From Bacteriovoracaceae bacterium (GTDB lineage Bacteria; Bdellovibrionota; Bacteriovoracia; Bacteriovoracales; Bacteriovoracaceae): 64,000 bases of DNA. The notes below the pieces were generated by a model. That model worked only from the letters and a program-made list of their open reading frames with translations, did not search any database and had not been told where the DNA came from. Positions 26,651 through 36,190 of this stretch are shown piece after piece. The stretch is from contig JANJTC010000001.1 in assembly GCA_024711325.1 (NCBI GenBank), forward strand, positions 248,001 through 312,000, written 5' to 3'. The translations under genes were made by a program, and so were the position numbers. Within the stretch, counting starts at the first letter, position 1. Every line of letters starts with the position of its first letter.

Positions 26651-27091
26651 TCATGCCGCGTTCTTCAATTCAGCCTGTTTTTTATCCTCAAGCCATTTTT
26701 TAATTTTTTCACCTTCGTCTACAAAGTAGATGGTATGTTTTGAATCCTGACAGGTTAGGATTAAGCTGGAGAAATTTTGATCTGGGTCTTTTATTTGAAT
26801 AGACCAGATATCTTCATAACGAATAGTTTTTTTGAATGTAAAAAAGGTAATTTCAAGTTCACAGACTTTTAGTTCTACTTTATGTTTCAAATCATAAGCG
26901 ATAAAGCCTGCAATCATCAGACCTAAGAAACCGCCCAGAATACTGAGACCAACGGTGGAAAATTCTCCTGGATTTATACTGTAGATGACGTAACACTGAA
27001 CGGCATAACAAAACACAATAAACGGGACGACTCTGACCATATGATCAAGATGTCTTTCCCGTGTGATAAAAATTGTTTCATTGGCATCCAT
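26651..27091 (-). CDS. two-helix membrane protein with PH-like C-terminal domain (tandem paralogue 1)
   Basis: A 146 aa protein: a short cytoplasmic start (ITRERHLDHM), two membrane helices (about 20-70), then a beta-rich domain of about 75 residues resembling bacterial PH domains. It shares layout and motifs with the gene just upstream at 27114: R-x-x-H-L before helix one, YDLxHK after helix two, and a repeated IxxxExxF element. The two are therefore a tandem duplication. ATG 27091, 22 bases after the upstream stop, is chosen because similarity begins there; its ribosome site is weak. Its end directly abuts the convergent kinase gene. Function unknown. Confidence 0.65.
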   Translation of the reverse strand: MDANETIFITRERHLDHMVRVVPFIVFCYAVQCYVIYSINPGEFSTVGLSILGGFLGLMIAGFIAYDLKHKVELKVCELEITFFTFKKTIRYEDIWSIQIKDPDQNFSSLILTCQDSKHTIYFVDEGEKIKKWLEDKKQAELKNAA

Positions 27092-27113
27092 TGAGGATCT
27101 TGTCGGACTTTCA

Positions 27114-27533
27114 CTAAATCTTTTTAGTTTTTTTCGACTCGATGAAACCTTGAAGTTCTTCCGGTGCATCCACATGATGAAGCTTAAATACCTGGCCGTT
27201 TCGGTCGTGAATCTCCAAGTGTCCAAAAGCATGTTTCTTTTTCTTTACTTCAAGCTGCACAATATTGCTATAGAGGATCTCTTCTTTCATTCCTAAAAGA
27301 TCAAATCTCACTTCGATGTAGTTTTCATGGCAGATAATCTTATGGTGGAGATCATAAAAATGGTAACAAAGGATGATGAAGGCCAGTCCAATACCCATAA
27401 CCAAATTCATGTCACTTACCAGATGGGCCGGAGCGTAGATTCGGTAAAGAAAGGCCTGGCATACATAGAGAATAAACAACAAAGGGGTGATCTTTGCCAT
27501 ATAGCGAAGATGATTTTGTCGGGTGATTTGCAT
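27114..27533 (-). CDS. two-helix membrane protein with PH-like C-terminal domain (tandem paralogue 2)
   Basis: A 139 aa protein starting MQITRQNHLRYM, with two membrane helices (about 15-60) and a beta-rich PH-like domain (EVRFDLLGMKEEILYSNI). AGGAAG 8 bases before ATG 27533 supports this start; a TTG at 27617 upstream has none. It is first in a two-gene operon with its paralogue and is divergent from the aconitase gene. No function is known for this type; a membrane-lipid or stress-sensing role is only a guess. Confidence 0.65.
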   Translation of the reverse strand: MQITRQNHLRYMAKITPLLFILYVCQAFLYRIYAPAHLVSDMNLVMGIGLAFIILCYHFYDLHHKIICHENYIEVRFDLLGMKEEILYSNIVQLEVKKKKHAFGHLEIHDRNGQVFKLHHVDAPEELQGFIESKKTKKI

Positions 27534-27705
27534 ACGATAAACTTCCTGTTTTATACGATGCACTATCTTCCCAAAATGCTCTATTGCCAGCAAGAAGGAA
27601 AAGATTATTTTTTTCAAGGATCTTGGTCGGACAAATCACAATATCATAGTCACAAATGCTCTAAAGAGTTAGAATATCACATAAATTTTCTCAAGGGAGT
27701 GATCC

Positions 27706-30399
27706 ATGTCTGATAAAAGAATCGATTCTTTTAAAACCCGCCGGACTCTGAAAGTCGGCAATAAAACTTATGATTATTTTTCACTGAAAGCGGCCCAGGC
27801 AGCAGGTATTGGTGATGTTGAAAATCTCCCTTACTCACTTAAAGTGTTGATGGAAAATCTTCTTCGAAATGAAGATGGGTTCACTGTTTATGGTGATGAT
27901 ATCAAGGCGATGGGTGAATGGACTAAAAATAAAAAATCTAATCGGGAAATCAATTATTATCCTGCACGGGTATTAATGCAGGATTTTACCGGAGTTCCAG
28001 CAGTCGTCGATTTGGCGGCGATGCGGGATGCGATTAAGCTTGTTGGTGGAAATCCTCAAAAGATTAATCCTTTAGTGCCGGTTGATTTAGTAATCGACCA
28101 CTCAGTTATTGTTGATTACTCGGCTTTCCCGGAAGCTTTTGAAAAGAACATGGAACTTGAGTATGAAAGAAATGGTGAGCGCTATAAGTTTCTTAAATGG
28201 GGACAAAAAGCATTTCAAAATTTCCGAGTTGTACCTCCAGGAACAGGAATTTGCCACCAGGTAAATCTTGAGTATCTGGCACAAACTGTTTGGACTAAAG
28301 AAGAGAATGGAACGACCCTTGCTTACTGTGACACCTGTGTCGGCACAGACTCACATACCACCATGGTCAACGGTCTCTCTGTTCTTGGTTGGGGTGTTGG
28401 TGGTATTGAAGCGGAAGCTGCAATGCTTGGCCAGGCCGTGACGATGCTGATTCCTGAAGTTGTAGGATTCAAGCTTCAAGGTAAACTTAAAGAAGGTGTA
28501 ACCGCGACTGACTTAGTTTTAACGGTTACCAACATGCTTCGTAAAAAAGGTGTGGTTGATAAATTTGTTGAATTCTTCGGCCCGGGATTAAAAGATTTAT
28601 CTCTGGCCGATCGTGCCACCATCTCTAACATGGCACCAGAATATGGGGCCACTTGTGGATTCTTCCCGGTGGATGAAAAGACAATTGAATATCTTCGTTT
28701 CACTGGTCGTGATGAAGACCGTGTGCAACTGGTAGAAGCTTATGCCAAAGAGCAAGGCTTTTGGAGAAATGACTCTAAAGATCCGATCTTCACGGATTCA
28801 CTTGAACTTGATCTCTCAACAGTCGAGCCATCTTTGGCAGGACCTAAACGTCCACAAGACCGAGTGGCCCTTTCAGGAATCTCTCAAGGCTTCATGAAAG
28901 ATCTGGTTTCTGAAACAGGATTTAAAGTTAAAGCGGATGATGCAAGTCATGCCCAAAAAGTTGATGGTCAGAACTTCACGCTCACTCACGGTGATGTGAT
29001 GATTGCCGCAATCACTTCATGCACTAATACTTCAAACCCATCTGTACTTATGGCCGCGGGGCTTGTTGCTAAGAAAGCGAATGCTCTTGGTTTAAGTGTT
29101 AAGCCTTGGGTAAAAACATCTCTGGCACCAGGATCTAAGGTTGTGACGGATTATCTGGAAGCAGCCGGTCTTCAGAATGAGTTAGATAAACTTGGTTTTA
29201 ATTTAGTGGGCTATGGTTGTACAACTTGTATTGGGAACTCGGGTCCCTTGAAGACAGAGTTCTCTAAGGCGATTAAAGATGGAAATCTGGCCACAGCTGC
29301 AGTTCTCTCTGGTAACAGAAATTTTGAAGGTCGAGTTTCACCTGATACCAAGGCCAACTACCTGGCCTCACCTCCTCTGGTTGTAGCTTACGCCATTGCG
29401 GGTAATGTAAAAGTAGATCTTTCTAAGGATCCAATCGGAAAAGATCAAAAAGGTAATCCCGTTTATCTAAAGGATATCTGGCCTAGTTCAAATGAAATTC
29501 AAGAGGCCATCACTAAGTGTGTGACTCCTGCCATGTTTAAGTCTCGATATTCAGATGTGTTTAAAGGGGATGTCTTTTGGCAGAAAGTTGAACTCACTGA
29601 AGGTGAAACTTATGCTTGGGATGAAAAATCTACTTATATTAAAAATCCACCATACTTCCAGGGAATGACAAAGGAACCGGCAGCGGTTCAGAACATTTCA
29701 GGCGCAAACATCCTTGGTCTTTTTGGTGACTCAATTACCACTGACCATATTTCTCCTGCAGGATCATTTAAGCCTGACACTCCTGCTGGAAGCTATCTTG
29801 TTTCACGTGGTGTGAAACCTTCCGATTTCAACTCATATGGTTCACGTCGTGGTCATGATGAAGTCATGACTCGTGGAACTTTTGCCAATATTCGTCTAAA
29901 AAACGAAATGGTCAAATCCGGTAAAGAAGGTGGTTACACGACCTTTATCCCTACAAATGAAGAATCGACCATCTTTGATGCCTCAATGAAGTATCAACAG
30001 GCCGGTAAACCACTGGTGATCGTTGCCGGTAAAGAATATGGAACAGGATCTTCTCGTGATTGGGCCGCTAAAGGCACACGTCTGTTAGGCATTAAGGCCG
30101 TCATCACTGAGAGCTTCGAGCGTATCCACCGCTCAAATTTGATTGGTATGGGTGTTATTCCACTCCAGTTTACAGGTGGGGCAACTCGTAAGAGTCTTAA
30201 TCTTGATGGAACCGAAGAAATCACGATTCATGGCCTGGCCGACATGAAACCTAAGGCCCAGCTGGATGCAGAAATTAAACGTAAAAATGGAGAAGTGACT
30301 AAAGTGGTTCTTCACTCTCGTATTGATACTGCTAATGAGCTTGAATATTATAAGAATTCCGGAATACTTCATTACGTTTTAAGAAAACTTAACGCTTAA
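27706..30399 (+). CDS. acnA: aconitate hydratase A
   Basis: An 897 aa [4Fe-4S] enzyme interconverting citrate and isocitrate in the TCA cycle. Length and order match AcnA/IRP-type aconitases. Cluster ligands are Cys in TSCTNTSNPS (near 437) and the pair in GYGCTTCIGNSG (near 505). Substrate-binding DSHTTMVNGLSVLGWGVGG and the C-terminal swivel-domain GSSRDWAAKG are present. AAGGGAGTG precedes the ATG. It lies close to the sucA-sucB-lpd operon, so three TCA steps are grouped within 11 kb. A perfect terminator follows. Confidence 0.97.
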   Translation: MSDKRIDSFKTRRTLKVGNKTYDYFSLKAAQAAGIGDVENLPYSLKVLMENLLRNEDGFTVYGDDIKAMGEWTKNKKSNREINYYPARVLMQDFTGVPAVVDLAAMRDAIKLVGGNPQKINPLVPVDLVIDHSVIVDYSAFPEAFEKNMELEYERNGERYKFLKWGQKAFQNFRVVPPGTGICHQVNLEYLAQTVWTKEENGTTLAYCDTCVGTDSHTTMVNGLSVLGWGVGGIEAEAAMLGQAVTMLIPEVVGFKLQGKLKEGVTATDLVLTVTNMLRKKGVVDKFVEFFGPGLKDLSLADRATISNMAPEYGATCGFFPVDEKTIEYLRFTGRDEDRVQLVEAYAKEQGFWRNDSKDPIFTDSLELDLSTVEPSLAGPKRPQDRVALSGISQGFMKDLVSETGFKVKADDASHAQKVDGQNFTLTHGDVMIAAITSCTNTSNPSVLMAAGLVAKKANALGLSVKPWVKTSLAPGSKVVTDYLEAAGLQNELDKLGFNLVGYGCTTCIGNSGPLKTEFSKAIKDGNLATAAVLSGNRNFEGRVSPDTKANYLASPPLVVAYAIAGNVKVDLSKDPIGKDQKGNPVYLKDIWPSSNEIQEAITKCVTPAMFKSRYSDVFKGDVFWQKVELTEGETYAWDEKSTYIKNPPYFQGMTKEPAAVQNISGANILGLFGDSITTDHISPAGSFKPDTPAGSYLVSRGVKPSDFNSYGSRRGHDEVMTRGTFANIRLKNEMVKSGKEGGYTTFIPTNEESTIFDASMKYQQAGKPLVIVAGKEYGTGSSRDWAAKGTRLLGIKAVITESFERIHRSNLIGMGVIPLQFTGGATRKSLNLDGTEEITIHGLADMKPKAQLDAEIKRKNGEVTKVVLHSRIDTANELEYYKNSGILHYVLRKLNA

Positions 30400-30406
30400 T
30401 TATTTT

Positions 30407-30434
30407 AAGGACCCCCTCTTCTCAGGGGGTCCTT
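30407..30434 (+). terminator. intrinsic terminator of acnA
   Basis: A perfect 11-bp stem (30407-30417 with 30424-30434) of GGACCCCCT with a 6-base pyrimidine loop, followed by CTCTGT; the U-tract is short. Confidence 0.8.
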
Positions 30435-30461
30435 CTCTGTACATTTCCCTCTTGATTCTCT

Positions 30462-30467
30462 TAATAT
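30462..30467 (+). promoter_or_regulatory. -10 element for leaderless SDR-gene mRNA
   Basis: TAATAT lies exactly six bases before the ATG at 30474; no true Shine-Dalgarno is present. The position just after the acnA terminator fits a new transcript. Confidence 0.45.
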
Positions 30468-30473
30468 AAAGAG

Positions 30474-31244
30474 ATGAATAATCTACAAAATAAGTCTGTA
30501 CTGATTACTGGCGCCTCATCTGGCATTGGAAAGGCCATGGCCTTATCTTTGGGGCAAAAAGGCTGTGAACTTTTTTTAGTGGCCCGTCGGGAAGATAGGC
30601 TTAAGCAGGTTCAGGAAGAAATCCTTGCCCTTAATCCTCAAAGCAAAGTTCACTTGATCGTCTCCGATGTAAACGCAAATGACCTTTCAAAGAAAATCGC
30701 TCAGGCCTCAAATGAAAAGATTGATATTCTGATTAATAATGCGGGTCTCGCCTTAGGACGAGAGAAAGTTGAGACGAGTAAACTCGAGGACTGGGATGCT
30801 ATGATCAGCACCAATATTACCGCAAATTTTAAGCTGGCCCACCTGGTACTTCCCTGGATGCTTAAGAATGGGGTAGGAGATATCATCAATCTTTGTTCCG
30901 TTGCCGGTCACTATACTTATTCAGGAGGTGCCGTCTACTGTGCTACCAAGCATGCTATAAAGGCCTTCACTCGTGTATTGCGGGAAGAAACCTGTGGAAA
31001 AAATATCCGTGTGATGCAAATTTCTCCCGGAATGGTGGACACGGAGTTTAGTTCAGTTCGTTTTAAAGGTGACATGAAATCGGCCGATGCTGTTTATTCC
31101 AATATGACACCTCTTCATGGGGAAGATATTGCGCGTATGATGACCTTCATGCTGGAGCAACCTCGTCATGTGGTAATTGATGAGATCATCACGATGCCGA
31201 CTGACCAGGGGGCACCGACGACAATTTCCAGGAAGAGTACGTGA
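30474..31244 (+). CDS. short-chain dehydrogenase/reductase (YdfG-like)
   Basis: A 256 aa NADP-dependent oxidoreductase of the classical SDR family. Cofactor motif TGASSGIGKAM (residues 12-22) with a following ARREDR that suggests NADP preference; NNAG near 90; catalytic Ser in NLCSVAGHY and Tyr-xxx-Lys in YCATKHAIK. The closest well-known group is the 3-hydroxy acid/serine dehydrogenase YdfG; substrate is uncertain. It is the first of three overlapping genes (SDR, dihydroorotase, EEP hydrolase), joined by GTGA and ATGA overlaps. Confidence 0.85.
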   Translation: MNNLQNKSVLITGASSGIGKAMALSLGQKGCELFLVARREDRLKQVQEEILALNPQSKVHLIVSDVNANDLSKKIAQASNEKIDILINNAGLALGREKVETSKLEDWDAMISTNITANFKLAHLVLPWMLKNGVGDIINLCSVAGHYTYSGGAVYCATKHAIKAFTRVLREETCGKNIRVMQISPGMVDTEFSSVRFKGDMKSADAVYSNMTPLHGEDIARMMTFMLEQPRHVVIDEIITMPTDQGAPTTISRKST

Positions 31245-32509
31245 AAACACTTGAAGCAGTAACGGTTACTTCTGAAGCAATTAAACGGAAGCAAATTCGT
31301 TATGATGAAAAAACTGGTCTGATTGATGCCGTTGGCGATCTGGGAATCCTACGGGAAGATTTAGATGATTATTTCAATGATGATTGTTATCTCTTCGCTG
31401 GGATGGGAGATGTACATATTCATGCCAGAGAAGATGTCTCTGGACAACATAATTACAAAGAAGACTTTAATTCTGCCCGAGCGGCCCTTCATAATGGGGG
31501 CCTATGTCACGCCGGAGACATGCCGAATAATCCTGTTCCACCGGTTGATGATAAAACTTATGAAGAAAAGTTAAAGCTGATGCTAAAGGCACAAGGGGAG
31601 CTTTGGCCCTATGCTGGCATTGGGCCAAAGACCCGGCCCTTATCTTATCCAGTGCCTTACAAAGTTTACATGGGGCCTTCTATTGGGGAGTTATTCTTTA
31701 AGGATCTTCCAACCCTTGAGCAGGTTTTACATTTTTATCAAGATCAGGTTATAAGTTTTCATTGTGAAGATCCAGTTATTCTGGAGACCCATAAAAATCA
31801 AAATTCCCATCATGAAAGAAGACCTGTTGTGGCCGAAGTGATGGCCACTCGGGATGCTCTTTTGATGATAGAAAAGTACAATTTAAAAGGCAAACTCTGT
31901 CATTATAGTTCAGGTGAAGGTCTTAAACTTATCCGCGAGGCCCGAAAAAAAGGTTTGTCAGTAGGGATTGAGGCCACTCCTCAGCATCTTTATTTTGATA
32001 TAAAGCAGCTGGATAAAGAGCAGTGGAAAGAGTTTCAGATGAATCCACCTATTCGGTATGCTGAAGACCGGCTTGCGATGTTTGAGGCCCTTAAAAACGG
32101 TGAAATTGATTATCTGGCCACAGATCATGCTCCCCATACTTTAGAAGAAAAAAAGAAGGGGACATCAGGTTTAACGGGTTTAGATACTTTTGGACCTTTT
32201 GTAACCTGGCTAATTAAGGAAGGCATTGATCCAAAATTGATTGCTAAAATCACCTCAGAGAATCCTGGTGATTTTTTTAACCAATTTCTTCCTTCCTGGA
32301 AAAAACTCTCTTCTGTTTTTGAAGGTATGGGAAAAGGTGTTGGATTTCTAGAAAGTGGCTTTCGTGCCAATTTCACTATCCTCAATTTGAATCATCCTCT
32401 AGTCATCACAAAAGATAAATTGAAAACCAAAGTTGGCCATTCCCCTTTTACGAATGTGACTTTCCCTGGTCAGGTTGAATCATTGATCATTGGAGGAAGA
32501 AAGGTATGA
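31241..32509 (+). CDS. pyrC: dihydroorotase family amidohydrolase
   Basis: A 422 aa metal-dependent cyclic amidohydrolase, forming dihydroorotate in pyrimidine synthesis if orthologous. Metal-site elements: DVHIHARED (HxH), the Lys in YKVYMGPS that could be the carboxylated lysine, His in SFHCEDP, His in LCHYSSGEG and Asp in YLATDHAPH. The substrate loop DMPNN is present. It begins with GTG overlapping the SDR stop. It is longer than E. coli PyrC (348 aa) and closer in layout to type I enzymes, so the precise subfamily is uncertain. Confidence 0.8.
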   Translation: MKTLEAVTVTSEAIKRKQIRYDEKTGLIDAVGDLGILREDLDDYFNDDCYLFAGMGDVHIHAREDVSGQHNYKEDFNSARAALHNGGLCHAGDMPNNPVPPVDDKTYEEKLKLMLKAQGELWPYAGIGPKTRPLSYPVPYKVYMGPSIGELFFKDLPTLEQVLHFYQDQVISFHCEDPVILETHKNQNSHHERRPVVAEVMATRDALLMIEKYNLKGKLCHYSSGEGLKLIREARKKGLSVGIEATPQHLYFDIKQLDKEQWKEFQMNPPIRYAEDRLAMFEALKNGEIDYLATDHAPHTLEEKKKGTSGLTGLDTFGPFVTWLIKEGIDPKLIAKITSENPGDFFNQFLPSWKKLSSVFEGMGKGVGFLESGFRANFTILNLNHPLVITKDKLKTKVGHSPFTNVTFPGQVESLIIGGRKV

Positions 32510-33558
32510 AAATGTTTTTATGGATACTACTTGCTGTCATTGGTGTTCTGATTGCTCTTGTGAGCTGGACTTCTTATCCCTGGAGTCTGAGTGATAAGAA
32601 TGCCCGGTTTGAAGTCGTAAATATTGAGACTGATGATATGATTGACTTACCTGAGCATCCTTCAGTCATTAAAATTCTCACTTTCAATATCGGCTTTCTC
32701 TATGGGAAGGGGTCTGAAGGCACTGGATACGAATTTAGGGATAAAGAATATTATGTAAAGAGCCTGGATAAACTTTCGGATGAGATTAAAAATTGGCAGG
32801 CCGATGTGGTTTGCTTGCAGGAAATTGATTTTGAGTCCGCCCGCTCACACCACATCAATCAGGCCCGTTATATTGCTAAGAAGGCCGGTTATCCTTACGT
32901 GGCCGAAGGTGTCTCCTGGAACGCTAACTACATTCCTTTTCCCTACTGGCCCTTGAAAAATAATTTTGGTCGCATGAATTCAGGTGGGGCCATCTTGAGT
33001 AAATATCCACTGACTGATCACGAAGTGACTCTACTCGCTAAACCTGAGTCTCAGCCTTGGTGGTACAATCTTTTCTATCTCCATCGTTATTTTCAAAAAG
33101 TTACCATCAATATTGGAGAAAAAAAATTTAAGTTAGTAAACTTGCACCTGGAGGCCTTTGACAAAATCAATAGACAGGATCAAGTAAAAAAACTGGCCAA
33201 TAAAATTAAGGCCGAGGACATTGACTTTGTGGCAGGTGACTTTAATATGCTTCCCGCAAGTGCTTCGAAACGTTCAAAATTTTACAATGATGACAATTAT
33301 GAGAATGATTTGAGTTACGAGCTGATGATGAAGGTAGGACTTTCTGAAGTCATTCCCGATGAAATTTACGCTAAGGATGAGGCCTTCTATTTTACTTTCC
33401 CTGCTTGGGAACCTGATCGACGCTTAGATTATATCTTCTATAAATCCGGCCTTAAAATGATGAAGGCCGAAGTTTTACCTTCGGCCCTCTCTGATCATTT
33501 ACCCCTTAGGGCAAGCTTTCAAATTGATAGTCCTAGATTTAATCCATATTCACTATGA
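32506..33558 (+). CDS. membrane-anchored endonuclease/exonuclease/phosphatase (EEP) family hydrolase
   Basis: A 350 aa protein with one N-terminal membrane anchor (residues 4-24), so the catalytic part is periplasmic. EEP motifs: LTFNIGF (Asn), CLQEIDFES (metal Glu), VNLHLEAFD, VAGDFNMLPAS (Asp/Asn) and the terminal SDHLPLRASF (catalytic Asp-His). Relatives include sphingomyelinase-like phosphodiesterases and DNases; the anchor and lack of nuclease-specific features favour a lipid or phosphoester substrate, but this is inference. ATGA overlap with the dihydroorotase gene. Its end overlaps the convergent mltD by 20 bases. Confidence 0.82.
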   Translation: MKMFLWILLAVIGVLIALVSWTSYPWSLSDKNARFEVVNIETDDMIDLPEHPSVIKILTFNIGFLYGKGSEGTGYEFRDKEYYVKSLDKLSDEIKNWQADVVCLQEIDFESARSHHINQARYIAKKAGYPYVAEGVSWNANYIPFPYWPLKNNFGRMNSGGAILSKYPLTDHEVTLLAKPESQPWWYNLFYLHRYFQKVTINIGEKKFKLVNLHLEAFDKINRQDQVKKLANKIKAEDIDFVAGDFNMLPASASKRSKFYNDDNYENDLSYELMMKVGLSEVIPDEIYAKDEAFYFTFPAWEPDRRLDYIFYKSGLKMMKAEVLPSALSDHLPLRASFQIDSPRFNPYSL

Positions 33559-35206
33559 TTTTTTGACCTGGATAGATGGCCCCTCGTTTCAATGAATTCA
33601 GTTTTACGAGGGCCTCTAGAGGTTGTTTGAACTCGCGGGCAACCTTTGTCAGATGATCACCTTTTTTAACGATATAGATACCTTTCCTGGTGTCAGGTAG
33701 AACAATCTTTTGACCAATTTGAATTTGTCCACGCTTTAAATTATTTGCTTGCTTGAGTTTTGACACTTTAAGATCAAAGACCCGGGCCAGATCCGTAAGG
33801 TTATCCCCACGCTTCACTTTGTAAATGATTGGTCGATTAGTGACTTTAATTTTAGCGTTAACAGTTCTGGTGGCCACTCTCTGTTCACTGGTTGAATCAA
33901 GACTTAAGCGTTGTCCGATTTTTACTCTTGTTCTCCATGTTTTAAAACCATTGAGGATAGCTAGTTCACCGGCCGACATTTCATACTTACGAGCAATAGA
34001 AACCAGAGTGTCGCCACGCTTTACTTTATAAAACTTCGGCTTGAGTTTTGTTTCAACCACTTCAGTTGCGGCGGTACGACGAATACGTTCTTTTTTTCCT
34101 TCAGGTTTAATGAAAGCGGTTGCTGTCGCTACAGTTGATTCAACATCATCCAGACGATAGCTGTATTTGTTTTTTGGAACTCGAAGGTAGTAAGTGCCTG
34201 CAAAATATCTTGGGGTAGAGTTCTTCTTAAGTTCAGGATTTAGTTTTTTTAGAAGAGCAGTATTGACGTTTAACCGACGTGCAATTGAGGCCAGGCTTAC
34301 GTTCTTTTTAATGGGACGAAGTTCAGTTAAGTCAAATAGGCGATGTTCTTTTTTAGGAATCACAAAGCCGTATTTCTTAGCATTGTTAACAACATGCATG
34401 GCCGCCAGAACTTTGGGTACATAATTAATGGTTTCAGAAGGAAGTTGTTTTTTGCGGGAGAGTTCATAGAAGTCACGGGTTCCGTGTTTCATGATTCTTC
34501 TGATGATTCCATATTCTCCTGCATTGTAGGCCGAGAGAGCGAGTTCCCAGCTCGAGAAAACATTATGTAGATCCTTAAAGTACATAGCAGCAGCCTTAGA
34601 TGCTTTAAAAAGATCCTGTCTTTCATCCAACTCTGAAGTGATCTTCAGACCATATCTAGTACCGGTACCTTTAATAAACTGCCAAGGTCCTACCGCTGAA
34701 GCATGAGATCGGGCCCCAAGGTAGTAGCCAGACTCAATGAGACCAACATAATAGAGCTCTTTTGGGAGACCATGGGCCTCAAAAACCGCTTCAATATGGT
34801 GACGATATTCTTCACCGTTATTGATGAAGCGTTGGAAACGATCGCGATTTTTCTTAGTGAAGTAATCCACCCAAAACTGCATGCGCTTAGTGTTCTTTTT
34901 CAGGAGAAAGTTTCTTGAATAGGGGACTTTATCCTCCTCAGAACCCGGAAGCTCTTCATCAATTTCGGATACGCCCACTTCTTTTTTGATGGACTGATCA
35001 TCAGCATCGGCTTCGGCCATCTCATGAACGTATTCAGAGCTCTTGGTTTCTTTATCGAAAATGTCGTCATTATCGATTTCTACCGTTTCCATGAGATTAC
35101 TCATTTCTCGGGAGGGATTTTTGTTCATTTGATTCTTCATCTGAGAACAACCGGTCAGCAATATGACCGAAAAAGATAGGGCAGAGAGAACTGATATTTT
35201 CATCAT
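33539..35206 (-). CDS. mltD: membrane-bound lytic murein transglycosylase D with three LysM repeats
   Basis: A 555 aa lipoprotein that cleaves peptidoglycan glycan strands. Signal peptide with lipobox LLTGC (Cys at about 19). Residues 110-300 are the SLT catalytic domain: catalytic Glu in VGLIESGY, then ASAVGPWQFIKGTG and LALSAYNAGE. Three LysM peptidoglycan-binding repeats follow in the C-terminal third, each starting YxVKxGDxL and containing a KIGQ or YPGQ turn. GAGG upstream supports ATG 35206 or 35203. In a predatory bacterium such enzymes may act on prey wall as well as its own; that is inference. Confidence 0.93.
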   Translation of the reverse strand: MMKISVLSALSFSVILLTGCSQMKNQMNKNPSREMSNLMETVEIDNDDIFDKETKSSEYVHEMAEADADDQSIKKEVGVSEIDEELPGSEEDKVPYSRNFLLKKNTKRMQFWVDYFTKKNRDRFQRFINNGEEYRHHIEAVFEAHGLPKELYYVGLIESGYYLGARSHASAVGPWQFIKGTGTRYGLKITSELDERQDLFKASKAAAMYFKDLHNVFSSWELALSAYNAGEYGIIRRIMKHGTRDFYELSRKKQLPSETINYVPKVLAAMHVVNNAKKYGFVIPKKEHRLFDLTELRPIKKNVSLASIARRLNVNTALLKKLNPELKKNSTPRYFAGTYYLRVPKNKYSYRLDDVESTVATATAFIKPEGKKERIRRTAATEVVETKLKPKFYKVKRGDTLVSIARKYEMSAGELAILNGFKTWRTRVKIGQRLSLDSTSEQRVATRTVNAKIKVTNRPIIYKVKRGDNLTDLARVFDLKVSKLKQANNLKRGQIQIGQKIVLPDTRKGIYIVKKGDHLTKVAREFKQPLEALVKLNSLKRGAIYPGQKIIVNMD

Positions 35207-35304
35207 GAAAAAAACCTCGGGGTTGGACATCTTGTCAGACTAATTTATTTTAGCATTACGCTATGCCAATGCAAGAATTCTTAACAGGAAAAACTATCCC
35301 TGGT

Positions 35305-35310
35305 TATAAT
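35305..35310 (+). promoter_or_regulatory. promoter for leaderless RimB-like gene
   Basis: A perfect TATAAT at 35305-35310, six bases before ATG 35317, with TTAACA (35281-35286) as a -35 at an 18-base spacing. Confidence 0.6.
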
Positions 35311-35316
35311 GGGTTC

Positions 35317-35811
35317 ATGGACAGTGAAGTTAAAAAAGAATCAAAGATCATCGGATGGCGGGAATGGGTGAGTCTGCCTGACCTGGGAATCATTGCCATC
35401 AAGGGCAAAATTGATAGTGGTGCAAAAACGTCAAGCTTGCACGCTTATGATATAGAGCTGGAAGAAAAAGGCAGTAAAACCTTTGTTAACTTTAAAGTTC
35501 ATCCTTTGCAGCAGGATTTTAGCATGGTCATTAAATGCCGTGCTTTGCTGGTGGATCAGCGAGAAGTAACTGATTCAGGAGGACATAAAGAAGTCAGATA
35601 TGTCATCCGTACCAGTATGCTCCTGGCGGGAGTTAAAAAGAGAATTGAGCTCACTTTGACCAATCGTGAATCCATGAAGTATCGAATGCTCATTGGGCGA
35701 GCGGCCCTGAAGCATTATTATATAGATCCCTGTCAGTCTTATTTATCTGGAAAAACTCTTAAGCAAAAAAGGTTTCTTAAGGAACTTAAGCTTCAGATGA
35801 GTAAAGCTTAG
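35317..35811 (+). CDS. RimB-like putative retropepsin-fold protease (PF05618)
   Basis: A 164 aa protein of the family historically named 'ATP-dependent zinc protease', which has a pepsin/retropepsin-like fold. The catalytic Asp33-Ser-Gly lies in KGKIDSGAKTSSLHA, followed by the family's YRMLIGRAAL and PCQSYL near the end. In pseudomonads the RimB member works with RimK on glutamate tails; RLAN-RimK ligases also occur with this family. The RimK-like ligase of this window is 24 kb away. I place the start at 35317 because of a perfect TATAAT six bases upstream; an ATG at 35263 would add 18 residues without a ribosome site. Confidence 0.8.
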   Translation: MDSEVKKESKIIGWREWVSLPDLGIIAIKGKIDSGAKTSSLHAYDIELEEKGSKTFVNFKVHPLQQDFSMVIKCRALLVDQREVTDSGGHKEVRYVIRTSMLLAGVKKRIELTLTNRESMKYRMLIGRAALKHYYIDPCQSYLSGKTLKQKRFLKELKLQMSKA

Positions 35812-36139
35812 AGTAGGCCTCATCAATTTTCGCCGCCAGGATAAAATCATTTTCAACTAAGTTATTATTAGTGTGAGTCCAGATTTCAATATCACAATGA
35901 CCCCATCCCAGATGAATTTCAGGATGATGTTTTTCAATCTCTGCCAGTCTGCCTACTTCATTGGTAAATTCCAGGGCCTTTTTAAAATTTTTAAATTTTA
36001 TTTTTCTTTCAATCCTTGATTGCTCATGGGTCAACTGCCATTCTTTTGAAAGGCCTGCCAGGTGGTGTTGTTTTTCTTCCAGAGAAAGTGGGGGCACATA
36101 GCTTGAGCAAGGGAGGCATTTTTTATCTTTTAGATCCAT
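35786..36139 (-). CDS. phhB: 4a-hydroxytetrahydrobiopterin dehydratase
   Basis: A 117 aa pterin-4a-carbinolamine dehydratase, which recycles the oxidised pterin cofactor of aromatic amino acid hydroxylases. The family signature is clear: EKHHPEIHLGWGHCDIEIWTH then NDFILAAKID, with the active-site His residues in KHHPE. The usual length is about 95-120. AGGAG precedes the ATG. No phenylalanine hydroxylase gene is in the window. Its last 26 bases overlap the convergent RimB-like gene. Confidence 0.9.
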   Translation of the reverse strand: MDLKDKKCLPCSSYVPPLSLEEKQHHLAGLSKEWQLTHEQSRIERKIKFKNFKKALEFTNEVGRLAEIEKHHPEIHLGWGHCDIEIWTHTNNNLVENDFILAAKIDEAYSKLYSSEA

Positions 36140-36190
36140 TTCTTTTCTCCTAGACTCAAAATAGTATCCTTTAAAACTCAGGAGTCGTAA

